Positions 1 through 7,360 of a DNA stretch of 14,153 nt are shown piece by piece. A model generated the notes under the pieces. The model was given only the letters and a program-made list of their open reading frames with translations, had not been told where the DNA came from and searched no databases. Location: assembly GCA_023230755.1 (NCBI GenBank), contig JALNWS010000108.1, forward strand, positions 1 to 14,153. Direction: 5' to 3'. A program made the position numbers and the translations under genes. The stretch comes from Azoarcus sp. (GTDB lineage Bacteria; Pseudomonadota; Gammaproteobacteria; Burkholderiales; Rhodocyclaceae). Within the stretch, counting starts at the first letter, position 1; each line of letters begins with the position of its first letter.

Positions 1-1068
1 GCTGGCGAGGCCTCACTGGCTGCCGACCTCGAAGCGCTGACTGCAGCACCGGCGACGCCCGCCCCCCGGCCCGCAGCGGTGGCGATGACTTTTCATCCAA
101 AGGTAAAGGATCTGGCCGAGGTCGTCCCGGCACGCCCGGCCGGCTTCTGCACCGGCTGCCCCGAGCGCCCGATCTTTGCCGCGATGAAGCTCGCCGAGGC
201 GGATCTCGGCCAGCATCACGTGTCGTGTGACATCGGCTGTCATCTGTTCTCGATCCTGCCGCCCTTCAACCTGGGTGCGACCACGATGGGCTACGGCCTG
301 GGTGCGGCGTCGAGCTCGGCCTTCAACACCAAGACCGGCAAGCGCTCGATCTCGGTGATGGGCGATGGCGGTTTCTGGCACAACGGTCTGACCTCGGGCA
401 TCGGCAACGCGGTGTTCAACAAGAACGACGGCGTGATCGTCATCGTCGACAATTACTACTCGTCCGCGACCGGCGGCCAGGACATCCTGTCGTCCCGTGC
501 CGATAACGCCGACCGTGCCACGAAGAACCCGATCGAAAGCGCCATCCGTGGCGCTGGCGTGAAGTGGATCCGCACCATCGACCGCACCTACGACGTGGCC
601 AGGATGCGCGACACGCTGGAGGAAGCACTTACCACCACCACCGACGGCCCCAAGGTCATCATTGCCCAGTCCGAATGCATGCTGAACAAGCAGCGCCGGA
701 TCAAGCCCTTGTTCAACAAGGCGGTGAAGGAAGGCAAGCGCATGGTGAAGGAGCGCTTCGGTGTCGACCCCGACGTGTGCACCGGCGACCACGCCTGCAT
801 CCGGCTCTCGGGCTGCCCCTCGCTGTCGGTCAAGGACAGCGGTGATCCGCTGAAGGAAGACCCGGTCGCGCATGTCGACAACAGCTGTGTCGGCTGTGGC
901 AACTGTGGCGAAGTCGCCGAAGCGGCCGTGCTGTGTCCGTCCTTCTATCGTGCGGACATCATCCATAACCCGACCGGCACCGACCGTTTTCTCGGCAAAC
1001 TCCGTTCAGCCGTGATCGGCTTCCTGCAACGCCGCCGTGCGGCACGTCAGACGCGCTTCGCGCTGTGA
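1..1068 (+). CDS. iorA: Indolepyruvate:ferredoxin oxidoreductase-like alpha subunit, C-terminal part (5' end outside window)
   Basis: The reading frame is open from base 1, so the gene begins upstream; the GTG at 79 is internal. What remains is the thiamine-diphosphate half and the Fe-S tail. Visible are a CTGCPER motif (about bases 148-168), the DIGCH...PPF segment typical of IorA, and the TPP/Mg motif GDGGFWHNG (364-390) with the later DNYYSSATGGQ. The C-terminal ferredoxin-like part has cysteines at codons 778, 796 and 814 (C-x5-C-x5-C) and at 886, 895, 904 and 934 (C-x2-C-x2-C-x9-C), so the first set is not the usual CxxCxxC. The family oxidatively decarboxylates aryl 2-oxoacids such as indolepyruvate to the acyl-CoA, reducing ferredoxin in the cytoplasm. 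The partner IorB-like gene follows after 14 bases. The substrate is not proven: indolepyruvate, phenylpyruvate, or isatinate formed by this operon are all possible. Confidence 0.9.
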   Translation, partial: AGEASLAADLEALTAAPATPAPRPAAVAMTFHPKVKDLAEVVPARPAGFCTGCPERPIFAAMKLAEADLGQHHVSCDIGCHLFSILPPFNLGATTMGYGLGAASSSAFNTKTGKRSISVMGDGGFWHNGLTSGIGNAVFNKNDGVIVIVDNYYSSATGGQDILSSRADNADRATKNPIESAIRGAGVKWIRTIDRTYDVARMRDTLEEALTTTTDGPKVIIAQSECMLNKQRRIKPLFNKAVKEGKRMVKERFGVDPDVCTGDHACIRLSGCPSLSVKDSGDPLKEDPVAHVDNSCVGCGNCGEVAEAAVLCPSFYRADIIHNPTGTDRFLGKLRSAVIGFLQRRRAARQTRFAL

Positions 1069-1082
1069 GGACAGAGACAGAC

Positions 1083-2696
1083 ATGACCGCCGAGACCTCA
1101 AACATCGTTCTTCACCCCGGCACCCCGATCAAGATCGCCATCCTCGCCATGGGCGGCCAGGGCGGTGGCGTGCTCGCCGACTGGATCGTCGAGATGGCTG
1201 AAAACGCCGGCTGGTGGGCACAGACCACCTCGGTGCCGGGCGTTGCCCAGCGCACCGGCGCCACCATCTATTATCTTGAGCTGATCCCCGAAAGTACGGC
1301 CCATGCTGCCGGCAAGCCGCCCACCCTGGCGATGATGCCGACACCCGGCGACCTCGACCTTGTGGTCGCAGCCGAGCTGATGGAAGCCGGTCGCGCCATG
1401 CAGCGCGGTCTGGTGACGCCCGACCGCACCACCCTCATCACCTCCAGCCACCGCAGCTATGCGGTAGGCGAGAAGGCCGCGCTCGGCAACGGCATTGCCG
1501 ACCCCAACAAGGTCATTGATGCCGGCCGTGAATCGGCAAAGCGCCTGATGTGCTTCGACCTGCAGGAAATGGCAGAGAAGGCCGGCAGCGTGATCTCCGC
1601 CAGCCTGTTCGGCGCCATCGCTGGATCTGGCGCCCTGCCCTTTGCACGCGAAGCCTTCGAGGAAACCGTGCGCCACGGCGGCAAGGGTGTCGAGCCCAGC
1701 CTGCGCGCTTTCGCACTCGGTTTCGATGCGGCACAGAAGGCGCCCGCGACGCCTGCTGCGATCGATACCTCGCGCCCCGCGCCCGACGTCCCCGAGCGCG
1801 CAGCAAACCCCGAGGTGCAGGCCCTGCTGTCGAAAGTGAAGGCCGGCTTCCCGGCCGGGACGCACGGCATGCTGGTTGCCGGCCTGCGCCGCCTGATCGA
1901 CTTTCAGGACATCGCCTATGCCACCGAGTACCTGCAGAAATGTACCGAACTGCATGCACTCGACGCACGCCACGGCGGCGAGGCGAACGACTGGGCGCTG
2001 ACCCGCGCCGCAGCCCATAGGCTTGCCGTGGCCATGAGCTACGACGACGTGATCCGCGTGGCCGACCTCAAGACCCGCGGCAGCCGCTTCGAGCGCGTGC
2101 GTCAGGAAGTCGGGGCCAAGTCCGATCAGCTGGTCTACACCACCGAGTACATGCACCCGCGTCTGGAAGAGATCTGCGGCACCCTGCCCACCGGCCTCGG
2201 ACGCTGGCTGGCGCAATCCAAGGGTTTCGGCGGCTTCGTCAAACGCCGCATGGAAAAAGGCCGCCGCATAAAGACCGGTACCCTGACCTGGTTCCTCGCG
2301 CTGTATGCACTGTCGGGCATGCGCCGTTTTCGCCGCAGCCTGCTGCGTCATCAGATCGAAACCGCCCAGATCAAGGAATGGCTCGACCGCGTGGTGCGCC
2401 TCGCAGGCAATGGCAACTACGCGCTCGCCGTCGAGGTGCTCAACTGCCGCCGCATCGTCAAGGGCTACAGCGGCACCCACGATCGGGGTGACAAGCGTTT
2501 CGCCAGCCTGATGAAAGCAGCCGACCAGCTTGCCGGACGTGCCGATGCAGCGCTCACGCTGCAGCAGTTGCTGAAGGCAGCAATGGCAGACGAGGAAGGG
2601 CGCCAGCTTGAAACACAACTGGGCCTGCTGATCGGGGCAGGCGGAAGCACCACGACACCACCTGCCAACGCCAGCTTCAGCCGCCAGGCAGCCTGA
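1083..2696 (+). CDS. iorB: Indolepyruvate oxidoreductase-like beta subunit with long C-terminal extension
   Basis: Encodes 537 residues from the ATG at 1083. I prefer this start to the in-frame GTG at 1065, which overlaps the iorA stop; purine-rich GAGG (1067-1070) and GAGA lie upstream. Residues about 17-215 form the gamma-type domain of 2-oxoacid:ferredoxin oxidoreductases, with AMGGQGGGVLADWI (22-35) and TTSVPGVAQRTGATIYY (48-64). A short Ala/Pro-rich linker (about 216-245) leads to roughly 290 residues resembling the DUF6537-type extension of large IorB proteins, whose role I do not know. Classical archaeal IorB is about 200 residues, so this is the long bacterial form. It would pair with the upstream alpha subunit to decarboxylate an aryl 2-oxoacid. 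No separate ferredoxin gene is adjacent. Confidence 0.88.
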   Translation: MTAETSNIVLHPGTPIKIAILAMGGQGGGVLADWIVEMAENAGWWAQTTSVPGVAQRTGATIYYLELIPESTAHAAGKPPTLAMMPTPGDLDLVVAAELMEAGRAMQRGLVTPDRTTLITSSHRSYAVGEKAALGNGIADPNKVIDAGRESAKRLMCFDLQEMAEKAGSVISASLFGAIAGSGALPFAREAFEETVRHGGKGVEPSLRAFALGFDAAQKAPATPAAIDTSRPAPDVPERAANPEVQALLSKVKAGFPAGTHGMLVAGLRRLIDFQDIAYATEYLQKCTELHALDARHGGEANDWALTRAAAHRLAVAMSYDDVIRVADLKTRGSRFERVRQEVGAKSDQLVYTTEYMHPRLEEICGTLPTGLGRWLAQSKGFGGFVKRRMEKGRRIKTGTLTWFLALYALSGMRRFRRSLLRHQIETAQIKEWLDRVVRLAGNGNYALAVEVLNCRRIVKGYSGTHDRGDKRFASLMKAADQLAGRADAALTLQQLLKAAMADEEGRQLETQLGLLIGAGGSTTTPPANASFSRQAA

Positions 2697-2741
2697 TCCG
2701 CGACAGACGGAAAGAACGGGACGTGAGAGGACGACACGCAC

Positions 2742-3719
2742 ATGCAAGAAATGAAACTCACCATCAGCGACATCCGGGAAGAAACCCCGCTGGTCCGCAC
2801 CCTCAGCCTGCGGGCAGCGGACGGGAGCCCGCTCCCGCCGTTCGCCCCCGGCGCCCACCTGCAGGTAAGGATTCCCGGCCTTGCAGATGCGCGTTGTTAC
2901 TCGCTCGTCACCTTCGCTCCGGAAGCGGGCAGTTTCGAAGCACCGCAAACCTACCGTCTCGGCGTGCGCCTCGAAGCCGAGAGCAGCGGTGGGTCGCGCT
3001 TCATGCACGCGCTCAAGCTTGGTGACACGCTCACCGTGAGCGGCCCGAAAAACGATTTCCCCCTGCACGCTGCCGAAGCAGACGAAACCGAAACCGTCCT
3101 CATCGCGGGCGGCATCGGCATCACCCCGATCGCAGCCATGGCGAGCGCACTGCAGGCAACCGGCCGGCCGTGGTCGATGCACTACAGCGGGCGCAGCCTC
3201 GATCAGCTTGCGTTCAAGGACGAACTCGCCGTACTCGCCGGGCCTGCGCTGCACCTGCACGCCGACGACGATGCCGCGACCCGGCTCGACATCGACGCGC
3301 TGCTCGACGGCCTGTCGACCACACAGCACCTTTACGTCTGTGGCCCAAAGGGCATGATCGACGCGGTGATCGAAGGTGCCAAGAAGCGTGGCTGGCCCGC
3401 CTGCCATGTCCACTTCGAACTGTTTACCTCCGCGGCGCCGATGGCTGGCGACCAGCCCTTCGAAGTGGAACTGAGCCAGAGCGGCCAAGTGCTCATCATC
3501 CCGGCAGACAAGACCATCATCGACGTGATGGAAGAAGCCGGCTGCGACCCGATGTATGACTGCAAGCGCGGCGAATGCGGCGTGTGCACGGTCACTGTGC
3601 TCGAAGGTGAGCCCGACCATCGCGACTACTTCCTGTCCGACGCCGAAAAGGCGAGCGGAAAACTCATCCAGATCTGTATCTCGCGGGCTAAATCAGCCCG
3701 CCTGGTGCTCGATCTCTGA
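2742..3719 (+). CDS. Phthalate-dioxygenase-type reductase (flavin, NAD and 2Fe-2S domains) for the Rieske oxygenase
   Basis: 325 residues, ATG preceded by GAGAGG (2725-2730); a second ATG at 2751 is possible. The domain order is flavin-binding barrel with RCYSLV (51-56), NAD(P)-binding domain with GGIGITPI (123-130) and YVCGPKGM (198-205), then a C-terminal plant-type ferredoxin with Cys274, Cys279, Cys282 and Cys312 (C-x4-C-x2-C-x29-C). This order is that of class IA reductases (phthalate dioxygenase reductase, VanB), which usually bind FMN. It takes electrons from NAD(P)H and passes them through its own 2Fe-2S cluster to a Rieske centre. The oxygenase alpha gene starts 15 bases downstream, making it the obvious partner. 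The function as an oxygenase reductase is secure; the substrate of the system is inferred only from context. Confidence 0.93.
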   Translation: MQEMKLTISDIREETPLVRTLSLRAADGSPLPPFAPGAHLQVRIPGLADARCYSLVTFAPEAGSFEAPQTYRLGVRLEAESSGGSRFMHALKLGDTLTVSGPKNDFPLHAAEADETETVLIAGGIGITPIAAMASALQATGRPWSMHYSGRSLDQLAFKDELAVLAGPALHLHADDDAATRLDIDALLDGLSTTQHLYVCGPKGMIDAVIEGAKKRGWPACHVHFELFTSAAPMAGDQPFEVELSQSGQVLIIPADKTIIDVMEEAGCDPMYDCKRGECGVCTVTVLEGEPDHRDYFLSDAEKASGKLIQICISRAKSARLVLDL

Positions 3720-3734
3720 CCCGAGGGCCCTGCA

Positions 3735-5060
3735 ATGAGCACATCAACAAACACGTACCGCGGCAAACCCGACGCCATCAGGGCACTCGTGCGCGACACC
3801 GAAGTGCACAAGGACGCCTACATCGACCAGGAAGTCTTTGAACTCGAGATGGAGCACCTGTTCGCCAACACCTGGGTCTATGTCGGCCATGCCAGCCAGG
3901 TGCCCAACAAGGGCGACTACTACACCACCACCGTCGGCACCGAAGACGTGGTGATGGTGCGCCACAGCGACAACAGCGTGCGCGTGCTCTACAACCGCTG
4001 CCCGCACAAGGGCGTAAAGGTCGCCGGCGAAGTCTGCGGCAACACCGGAAAGTTCTTCCGTTGCCCCTACCACGCCTGGACCTTCAAGACCGATGGCAGC
4101 CTGCTCGCCATCCCCCTGAAGAAAGGCTATGAGAACACCGGCTTCGAATCCTGCGAAGCCAGCCACGGCATGGCGCCGGTGCCCAACGTTCATGTGTACC
4201 GCGACTTCGTGTTCTGCCGCCTGAACCCCGGCGGCCCCAGCTTCGAGGAATTCTTCGGCGAGTCGCTGTCGACGCTCGACAACATGGTCGACCGCTCGCC
4301 CGAGGGCAAACTCGAGGTCGCCGGTGGCGTGCTGCGCTACATGCACAACTGCAACTGGAAGATGCTGGTCGACAACCAGACCGACACCTGCCACCCGATG
4401 GTCGCCCACGAATCCTCCGCCGGCACCGCAGTGAAGGTCTGGAACGAAGCCCCCGAAGGCACCCCCAAGCCCATGGCGGTGGAGCAGTTCGCCCCCTTCA
4501 TGTCACCCTACGAATTTTTCGAGGGCATGGGCATCCGCGTGTGGGAGAACGGTCACGGTCACACCGGCGTTTCGAACTCCATCCACGCCGCCTACTCGCC
4601 CGTACCGGGGTACTGGGAGCAGATGGTCGCGGCCTACGGTGAAGAGCGGGCCAAGCAGATCCTTGGCGACACCCGCCACAACACCGTGTATTTCCCCAAC
4701 ATCATGGTCAAGGGCCCAATCCAGACCCTGCGCCTGTTCAAGCCCATCGCCGCAGACAAGACCCTGGTCGAATCCTGGACCTTCCGTCTCGTCGGCGCCC
4801 CCGACCTGTTGCTCGAGCGCACCACCATGTACAACCGCCTGATCAACGCCCCCACCTCGGTGGTCGGCCACGACGATCTGGAAATGTACGAACGCGCCCA
4901 ACAAGGCCTGCACTCACGCGGTCGTGACTGGATCAACATCGCCCGTCTCTACGACCCTGCGGAGAAAGAGCAGAAGAACGTCGTCACCAACGGCACCAAC
5001 GAAATGCAGATGCGGCAGCAGATGCGGGCATGGGCCCAGTTCATGACGGAAAGCATGTAA
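3735..5060 (+). CDS. Rieske non-heme iron aromatic oxygenase, alpha subunit
   Basis: 441 residues, ATG with GAGGG at 3723-3727. The Rieske domain shows Cys89-x-His91 and Cys110-x2-His113 as 2Fe-2S ligands (CPHKG and CPYHAW). The catalytic domain shows Asp217-x2-His220-x4-His225, where the histidines bind mononuclear iron and the aspartate bridges electron transfer between neighbouring subunits. The third iron ligand is probably in HDDLEMYERAQ (Asp380 or Asp381). All key residues are present, so the enzyme should be active. The C-terminal NGTNEMQMRQQMRAW segment resembles that of aromatic-acid oxygenases of the salicylate 5-hydroxylase/terephthalate dioxygenase type. It would insert both oxygen atoms (cis-diol) or one into an aromatic or indole ring. 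The proposed substrate, indole-3-acetate or its CoA ester, rests on the neighbouring genes. Reductase gene upstream, beta subunit downstream after an unusually long gap. Confidence 0.93.
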   Translation: MSTSTNTYRGKPDAIRALVRDTEVHKDAYIDQEVFELEMEHLFANTWVYVGHASQVPNKGDYYTTTVGTEDVVMVRHSDNSVRVLYNRCPHKGVKVAGEVCGNTGKFFRCPYHAWTFKTDGSLLAIPLKKGYENTGFESCEASHGMAPVPNVHVYRDFVFCRLNPGGPSFEEFFGESLSTLDNMVDRSPEGKLEVAGGVLRYMHNCNWKMLVDNQTDTCHPMVAHESSAGTAVKVWNEAPEGTPKPMAVEQFAPFMSPYEFFEGMGIRVWENGHGHTGVSNSIHAAYSPVPGYWEQMVAAYGEERAKQILGDTRHNTVYFPNIMVKGPIQTLRLFKPIAADKTLVESWTFRLVGAPDLLLERTTMYNRLINAPTSVVGHDDLEMYERAQQGLHSRGRDWINIARLYDPAEKEQKNVVTNGTNEMQMRQQMRAWAQFMTESM

Positions 5061-5092
5061 GGGCAAAAAGGAAGAGATGCCACCGAGGCCAA

Positions 5093-5162
5093 GGGATGAA
5101 TGGGATGTTTGCGGCGCAGGGCGAGTTCCGCAGCCCTGCAGAGCAAATGTCCCGTTCAGCCC
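5093..5162 (+). repeat. Large imperfect inverted repeat/hairpin in the alpha-beta intergenic gap
   Basis: The 169 bases between the two oxygenase genes (5061-5229) hold a 70-base hairpin. The outer arms 5093-5112 and 5143-5162 pair at 19 of 20 positions; the only mismatch is A5096 with G5159. Three pairs are G-U wobbles (5101-5154, 5106-5149, 5107-5148), pairs that are compatible only in plus-strand RNA. After a 3x3 internal loop, an inner perfect 7-bp stem (5116-5122 with 5133-5139, GCAGGGC/GCCCTGC) closes a 10-base loop. No T-run follows, so it is not a classical intrinsic terminator. It may act in mRNA processing or stability between alpha and beta, or be a dispersed palindromic (REP-like) element. 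The flanks hold only the AAGGA ribosome-binding site (5218-5222) of the beta gene. Confidence 0.72.
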
Positions 5163-5229
5163 GACCGGCGGCACAAACCTTTGACCAGCATCGGCGAACT
5201 GCCAGCAACACCCGAACAAGGATCAAGCC

Positions 5230-5712
5230 ATGACCGCCATCACCGAAAAAAACCTGATCGACTTCGTCTACGCCGAAGCCCGCATCCTCGACGAACAGCG
5301 CTTCGAAGACTGGCTCACCCTGTTCACCGAAGACGCCTACTACTGGATGCCGCTTGCCCACGACCAGCAAGACCCCAGACTTCATACCTCGCTGATGTAT
5401 GAGGACAAGCTCCTGCTCCGTGTGCGCATCGAGCGCCTCACAGGTCAGCGCACCTTCTCGCAACAACCGAAAAGCCGTTCGCACCACCTGCTGCAGGCGC
5501 CCACCGTCGAATCGTCCGACGCAGGCACCGGTGAACACGTCGTCCGCACCGCCTTCCTCTACACCGAAACCCGGCTCGACGCCCAGACCACCTACGCCGG
5601 CTGGAGCACACACCACCTCGTCGAAGTCGAAGGAACCCTGAAGATTCGCCTCAAGCGCGTCGACCTGGTGAACTGCGATGCAGCCTTCGGCAACATCCAA
5701 CTCTTCATGTAA
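5230..5712 (+). CDS. Rieske aromatic oxygenase, beta subunit
   Basis: 160 residues, ATG with AAGGA (5218-5222) 7 bases upstream. The length and the opening pattern (helix with FVYAEARILDEQRFEDWLTLF, residues 12-32, then TEDAYYWMP) are those of the small NTF2/cystatin-like beta subunits of alpha3-beta3 ring-hydroxylating oxygenases. The SRSHHLLQAP segment (82-91) and a C-terminal CDAAFGNIQLFM, ending in the hydrophobic strand usual for this family, agree. Beta subunits carry no cofactor and mainly build the hexamer. It belongs with the alpha subunit upstream. The 169-base gap between them is longer than any other spacing in the catabolic part of the operon. Confidence 0.9.
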   Translation: MTAITEKNLIDFVYAEARILDEQRFEDWLTLFTEDAYYWMPLAHDQQDPRLHTSLMYEDKLLLRVRIERLTGQRTFSQQPKSRSHHLLQAPTVESSDAGTGEHVVRTAFLYTETRLDAQTTYAGWSTHHLVEVEGTLKIRLKRVDLVNCDAAFGNIQLFM

Positions 5713-5714
5713 GC

Positions 5715-5719
5715 GGGAG
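5715..5719 (+). promoter_or_regulatory. Ribosome binding site that decides a TTG start for the acyl-CoA ligase
   Basis: GGGAG lies 6 bases before the TTG at 5726. The only in-frame ATG nearby, at 5678, is inside the beta-subunit gene and would add 16 poorly conserved-looking residues. The protein's natural N-terminus (ANTIHQAFALAAARW) begins directly after the TTG, so TTG is the better start. Confidence 0.7.
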
Positions 5720-5725
5720 CACGAC

Positions 5726-7360
5726 TTGGCAAACACCATTCATCAAGCCTTCGCCCTCGCCGCCGCGCGCTGGGCAAAGCTGCCCTTTCTCTGCATCCTG
5801 CCTGAAACAGCCAAAATCTATGGCATCACCGCAGGCGAGCTGCGCTATGCCGAAGCCGCCGAACGCATCGAAGCCCTGCGCTCAGCCTACGCCGCTGCAG
5901 GCTACGGCCACGGTCATCGCATCGGCATCCTGCTCGAAAACCGTCCCGCCTTCTTCCTGCACTGGTTCGCCCTCAACGGGCTCGGCGTGTCCGTGGTCCC
6001 GATCAACCCGGACATGCGCGCGGCCGAACTCGAATACCTCATCGGCCACTCCGAGATCGCACTCGCCATCGCCCTGCCCGAGCGCCACGCCGATCTGCTC
6101 GCAGCAGCAGAGCGCGCCGGCCGCCCTTTTCAGGTCATGGGTGAACGCGATACGCCGCCCGAAGCCGCTTTTCCCGCGCCACTGGCAGACACCGCACCGC
6201 ATGAACTCAGCGAATGCGCGCTGCTCTACACCTCCGGCACCACCGGCCGCCCCAAAGGCTGCATCCTGCCCAACCGCTACTTCCTTCATGCTGGCAACTG
6301 GTACGCCAACATCGGTGGCCTGGCCGCCCTGCGGCCCGGCAAGGAACGCATGATCACGCCGCTGCCGCTGGTGCACATGAACGCCATGGCCTACTCTGCG
6401 ATGGCCATGGTCATGACCGGCGGCTGCCTGATTCCGCTCGACCGCTTTCACCCCCGCAGCTGGTGGACCAGCGTGCGCGAATCCCGCGCCACCGTCGTCC
6501 ACTACCTTGGCGTCATGCCCGCCATGCTGATGAAGGCCGACGCGAGCCCGGCGGACCGCGACCACACAGTCCGCTTCGGTTTCGGCGCCGGCGTCGACCG
6601 CAGCCTGCACGGCGTGTTCGAAGAGCGCTTCGACTTCCCGCTGCTCGAAGCCTGGGCCATGACCGAGACCGGCGCCGGTGCCGTCATCATCGCCAACAAG
6701 GAACCCCGCCACATCGGCACCTCCTGCTTCGGCAAGGAAGAAGCCGACGTGCAGGTTCGCCTCGTCACCGACGATGGTCGCGAAGCGGGCGTCGAGGAAC
6801 AGGGTGAGCTGCTCGTGCGCCACGCTGGCGACGATCCGCGCTACGGCTTTCTGGCCGGCTATCTCAAGGACGAGGCGGCCACTGATGAAGCCTGGGCCGG
6901 CGGCTGGTTGCACACCGGCGACATCGTCCGCCGCGACGCAGAAGGCTACCTGCACTTCGTTGATCGCAAGAAGAACGTGATTCGCCGCAGCGGCGAGAAC
7001 ATCGCCGCAGTCGAGGTCGAAAGCGTTCTGCAGCAACACTCGTTGGTCAAATCTGTCGCCGTCGCCGCCGTGCCCGATCCGGTGCGCGGCGACGAAGTCA
7101 TGGCCCTGGTCGTGGCCGACAGCACCCTTGCAGACCGCAACGCGATGGAAGCCGCCGCAGCCGACCTGGTGAACTGGACGCTGTCTCAGCTCGCCTACTA
7201 CAAGGCGCCGGGCTACGTCGCCTTCGTCGATGCGCTGCCGCTGACCACCACCAACAAGATCCAGCGTGGCGAACTCAAGGCGCTCGCCCCGACCCTGGTC
7301 GAGAGCGCCAACTGCGTGAACACCTGCGCGATGAAGAAGCGCCAGGGAGACCACAAGTGA
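5726..7360 (+). CDS. AMP-forming acyl-CoA ligase (aryl or indole acid CoA ligase)
   Basis: 544 residues from the TTG at 5726. It is a full ANL-superfamily enzyme. The phosphate-binding motif TSGTTGRPKG is at 169-178, AMTETG at 311-316, the hinge and adenylate-binding stretch GWLHTGDIVRRDAEGY at 393-408, the DRKKNVIRRSGENI region at 413-426, and the catalytic lysine in TTTNKIQRGEL is Lys511. It activates a carboxylic acid with ATP and CoA via an acyl-adenylate. In this operon it would make the CoA ester needed by the downstream thiolase-fold protein. The acid is unknown; indole-3-acetate or its oxidised form dioxindole-3-acetate fits the neighbours. The stop codon overlaps the next start (GTGA at 7357-7360), implying translational coupling. 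A short Cys-containing tail (CVNTCAMKKRQGDHK) follows the usual end of the family. Confidence 0.92.
   Translation: MANTIHQAFALAAARWAKLPFLCILPETAKIYGITAGELRYAEAAERIEALRSAYAAAGYGHGHRIGILLENRPAFFLHWFALNGLGVSVVPINPDMRAAELEYLIGHSEIALAIALPERHADLLAAAERAGRPFQVMGERDTPPEAAFPAPLADTAPHELSECALLYTSGTTGRPKGCILPNRYFLHAGNWYANIGGLAALRPGKERMITPLPLVHMNAMAYSAMAMVMTGGCLIPLDRFHPRSWWTSVRESRATVVHYLGVMPAMLMKADASPADRDHTVRFGFGAGVDRSLHGVFEERFDFPLLEAWAMTETGAGAVIIANKEPRHIGTSCFGKEEADVQVRLVTDDGREAGVEEQGELLVRHAGDDPRYGFLAGYLKDEAATDEAWAGGWLHTGDIVRRDAEGYLHFVDRKKNVIRRSGENIAAVEVESVLQQHSLVKSVAVAAVPDPVRGDEVMALVVADSTLADRNAMEAAAADLVNWTLSQLAYYKAPGYVAFVDALPLTTTNKIQRGELKALAPTLVESANCVNTCAMKKRQGDHK

Noticed and set aside
1098..3620. Very long open frame on the minus strand (840 codons)
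   Set aside because: It runs antisense to two well-recognised genes (iorB and the reductase); its Gly/Ala/His/Arg-rich translation shows no family pattern, as expected from codon bias in GC-rich DNA.
5102..5170. Intrinsic transcription terminator after the oxygenase alpha gene
   Set aside because: The hairpin is strong but no T-run follows it, and the beta subunit gene immediately downstream must be expressed.
5181..5209. TTGACC as a possible -35 box of an internal promoter before the beta-subunit gene
   Set aside because: At the right spacing the -10 position reads AGCAAC, far from TATAAT; in GC-rich DNA a single hexamer is not enough.
5678..5725. ATG at 5678 as the start of the acyl-CoA ligase
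   Set aside because: It lies inside the beta-subunit gene without its own ribosome-binding site, while the TTG at 5726 has GGGAG 6 bases upstream.
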